Of a stretch of 64,000 nt of DNA, positions 62,126-64,000 are shown one piece after another. The DNA is taken from the NCBI GenBank assembly GCA_016432545.1, contig CP066694.1, positions 434,001-498,000 on the forward strand, given 5' to 3'. A program made the position numbers and the translations under genes. This stretch comes from an archaeon. Lineage in GTDB: Archaea; Thermoproteota; Nitrososphaeria; Nitrososphaerales; Gagatemarchaeaceae. Positions within the stretch are counted from its first letter, which is position 1. Each line of letters begins with the position of its first letter. The notes below the pieces were generated by a model. The model was not told the DNA's origin and ran no database searches. It saw nothing but the letters and a program-made list of their open reading frames with translations.

Positions 62126-62618
62126 TCGATTTCTCCCTGAGGCGCCTCTCAAGCGACCTTAACTTTTTCCAGTGGCTGCCCTTCCAGTAGACCTTCCCGC
62201 ACTCAGAACAGGCGTAGAAGAGCCTGTGCCGCTCTTCCGACGCCCGAGGGACGCGTCCCCTGAGGTCTCGCTTCGCAATCGCTTGCAGGGTGCCGTTGCA
62301 GACCGAACACCTTGGAGCACCAAGGCGCAGTGGGTTCTCGGCCTCTTCGAATTCCTTGGCCATGGACGCGATCCGGCCCGAGTCACTGATGCCGATGACC
62401 AGCACGGCTCTTACCCCTTTGGACCTAGCTCGCGCCGCGAGTGCCCTGTCCGCAGTGACTACGACCCTGCCCTGTTCCCTGGCGATTTGGATGAGGCCTT
62501 CGTCGTTCCCATGCTTGTAGTACAACGAGTCGACGCCGAAGGCGCGGAGCTTCCTGGCAAGGGAGCCGAGCATTGCGTCCACGATGACGCCTTCTGGGGC
62601 TCTTCGGTGCGGAGACAT
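62079..62618 (-). CDS. Mut7-C (PIN-fold) RNase-domain protein with zinc ribbon
   Basis: 179 residues. VDAMLGSLARKLRAFGVDSLYY, EGLIQIAREQGRVVVTADRALAARA (acidic residues of the PIN-like site) then a zinc ribbon CSVC...CSEC near the C-terminus (CSVCNGTLQAI and YACSECGKVYWKGSHWKKL). This is the Mut7-C layout. Probably an RNA-cleaving enzyme. Overlaps AMMECR1 by 47-74 nt depending on start. Confidence 0.85.
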   Translation of the reverse strand: MSPHRRAPEGVIVDAMLGSLARKLRAFGVDSLYYKHGNDEGLIQIAREQGRVVVTADRALAARARSKGVRAVLVIGISDSGRIASMAKEFEEAENPLRLGAPRCSVCNGTLQAIAKRDLRGRVPRASEERHRLFYACSECGKVYWKGSHWKKLRSLERRLREKSIASVARRGRRSGPPR

Positions 62619-62633
62619 CTCCGCCTCCTTTGC

Positions 62634-63722
62634 TTACCTCGTCGTCTCTGCAGACTTGACCGCCATGTAGAGGCGCCTGGCGGCAGGGTCTTTCTCGAAG
62701 TGCTCCCTGATCGGAGAGATTATCCTGTCCAGAGACTCCCCTACACCCCTCTTCAGGTCCGCCGGGTGCAGCTTGCCAGCGAGGAAGGCTGTTTCCAGCT
62801 CCTCATAGGAGGCGAACTCCTCGTTGCCGCCGAACTTCTCAGGCCGCTCGACCTTGAGGGTCTTCTGTTTCCTGAAGATGATGTACTTCGAGTACTCCAT
62901 TGGAGCGTTCCCTTCGAGGACCTTCGCAGGGCAGTAGGCAGAGTTGAGCTTCTTCAGTATCACTTCTTTGCCGTCGTGCACGAAGATCGATGTCTCAGGC
63001 TTGCTCTTGCTCATCTTGCTGGTGATCTCCGAGTCCACCGCCGCGCTCTCGTCGAAGCCCTCCGCCTCCTTCTTCCCCTGCAGCCCTATCAGCATGTGAT
63101 GATGTATTGCCACTGGCTTCTTCCACTTCATCTTCTCCGCGATCTCTCGAGCGAGTATGTTGGCCCTGCGCTGGTCGAGGCCGAGCTGGCATATGTCCAC
63201 GTCCAGCCAGAAGATGTCGGCGACCTGCATCATCGGGTAGAAGAGCTGGGCCGTATGGACGGCCTCCTTGGTCGTCCGGCCTGCGATGGTAAGCGCCCTC
63301 TGAGTCCGTGCCAGGGTAGTCTCCTGTGCGACCGTGACCACACGCTTCCAATAGTCCTCTTGCCTGGCGGCCTCGCTCGTCCAGAGGACCTCGACCTTTG
63401 ACATGTCGACGCCGGCCGCGCGCCACACCTCCACGAAGTACTTCCCGACCTCCTGGATCTTGTCCAGGTCGCCGCCCATCTTGTTGTTGACCCAGGCGAA
63501 CCAGTCCGCTATCCAAAGCTTCATCTTGACCCCGGCCTTGACCATGTCCTCGACGAGGATCGGCCTCAAGACTCCGAAGGGGAGGTGGGCGAGCCCGCTG
63601 GGCTCGAAGCCGTCGTATGCGGTCGGATGGTCGTTGGTCTCCAAGAGGGTCCGGAGCTCCCTCTCAGTGATGATCTCCTCGCCGACACCCTTGAGGAGGC
63701 TCATCCTGGACTCGAGGTCCAT
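62634..63722 (-). CDS. tyrS: Tyrosyl-tRNA synthetase (archaeal type)
   Basis: 362 residues. HIGH-like HLPFG in PSGLAHLPFG; KMSKS in SEITSKMSKSKPETSIFV; YDGFEPSG and HHHMLIGLQGKKE around the active site. Short archaeal/eukaryotic TyrRS without an S4 domain. Charges tRNA-Tyr. Same-strand neighbour of Mut7-C after 15 nt. Confidence 0.95.
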   Translation of the reverse strand: MDLESRMSLLKGVGEEIITERELRTLLETNDHPTAYDGFEPSGLAHLPFGVLRPILVEDMVKAGVKMKLWIADWFAWVNNKMGGDLDKIQEVGKYFVEVWRAAGVDMSKVEVLWTSEAARQEDYWKRVVTVAQETTLARTQRALTIAGRTTKEAVHTAQLFYPMMQVADIFWLDVDICQLGLDQRRANILAREIAEKMKWKKPVAIHHHMLIGLQGKKEAEGFDESAAVDSEITSKMSKSKPETSIFVHDGKEVILKKLNSAYCPAKVLEGNAPMEYSKYIIFRKQKTLKVERPEKFGGNEEFASYEELETAFLAGKLHPADLKRGVGESLDRIISPIREHFEKDPAARRLYMAVKSAETTR

Positions 63723-63807
63723 CTAGCGCTGCCTCCCTGAAGGCGCGGTGCTAAGGTAATGAGACTGAAGCTCTTGGAGCAATGGGCCCATTCGGGGTCG
63801 GACCTTC

Positions 63808-64000
63808 CTAGACCTTTGGCACGTCCCTTCCGTTTTTCCTCGAGAGCAGGAAGGAACCCACGATAAGGATTGTGACCAGGACGGCCGCCGGCGCCTGGGC
63901 CGGGAATTCGGGGATGCCGCCCGACGACAGGGTCGTTGTGGACTGGGTGCTCGATGTGGCGACGGAGGCAGTCGTCTGGGTCGAGACCGTGGTCGGAGAC
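63808..64000 (-). CDS. C-terminal end of a surface protein with IPEFP sorting signal (5' part outside window)
   Basis: The last 63 codons on the minus strand: a Ser/Thr-rich stalk (TTVSTQTTASVATSSTQSTT), then GGIPEFPAQAPAAVLVTILI, a hydrophobic helix and a basic tail (SRKNGRDVPKV). This matches the (I)PEFP C-terminal signal common on secreted proteins of Nitrososphaeria. The start lies beyond base 64000. Confidence 0.75.
   Translation of the reverse strand, partial: SPTTVSTQTTASVATSSTQSTTTLSSGGIPEFPAQAPAAVLVTILIVGSFLLSRKNGRDVPKV

Overview
This is a 64 kb piece of a high-GC archaeal chromosome. Archaeal hallmarks are RadA and a RadB-like RecA paralogue, an archaeal-type S-adenosylmethionine synthetase, RIO2, an Sm-like protein, an NFACT/RqcH protein, archaeal-type TyrRS and AsnRS, a UbiA prenyltransferase, DUF373, and TATA boxes about 24-29 nt ahead of start codons (leaderless-style promoters). 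A C-terminal IPEFP sorting signal, the ThiR regulator and gene content suggest Nitrososphaeria/Thermoproteota. The fatty-acid and organic-acid genes suggest a heterotroph rather than an ammonia oxidiser. This placement is inference. I saw no rRNA, tRNA or CRISPR array.

Layout. 1-13.6 kb: peptidases (M1 fragment, M3 PepF-like, TldD/TldE pair), an RNase J-like nuclease, a HAD phosphatase, an ACT-domain regulator, a PfkB kinase, an ECF-type membrane protein, an isocitrate/isopropylmalate dehydrogenase, acylphosphatase and a MIP18/SufT protein. 13.6-27 kb: PhoU-like regulator, CTP synthase, a thiamine module (ThiR facing an ECF S-component and an AIR-synthase-like kinase), RIO2, SAM synthetase, Lsm, RadB, a secreted beta-helix protein, an EMC6-like protein and RqcH. 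26-46.5 kb: an acyl-CoA oxidation and electron-transfer block. It holds a membrane Fe-S oxidoreductase, EtfA, EtfB, acyl-CoA dehydrogenase, MmgE/PrpD, an LLM oxidoreductase, UbiA, two thiolase-like proteins, acetoacetyl-CoA synthetase, two DUF35 proteins, BCAT, a canonical thiolase and an acyl-CoA ligase. 46.5-64 kb: DUF373, cis-prenyltransferase, an L22e-like protein, NUDIX, inositol-phosphate synthase, a large surface protein, RadA, AsnRS, a THUMP/PP-loop protein, a glycosyltransferase, AMMECR1, Mut7-C, TyrRS and the tail of an IPEFP surface protein.

The most unusual content is a pair of related mobile elements at 41135-43599 and 50689-53122. Each is about 2.45 kb, has imperfect terminal inverted repeats and a perfect 8-bp target duplication (CTTTGCTC and GGCACCGA). 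They share one plan: left inverted repeat, a cargo gene for a membrane or secreted protein, a divergent ribbon-helix-helix (RHH) gene, an operator region with direct or inverted repeats, a 29-35 residue microprotein, and an IS6/IS26-like DDE transposase with an added N-terminal SWIM zinc finger and zinc ribbon. The cargo genes are unrelated between the two copies. In the second copy the cargo is split at a U UUU UUA slippery heptamer and the transposase carries a one-base frameshift. The RHH and microprotein genes are short and easily missed; they were found by comparing the two elements.
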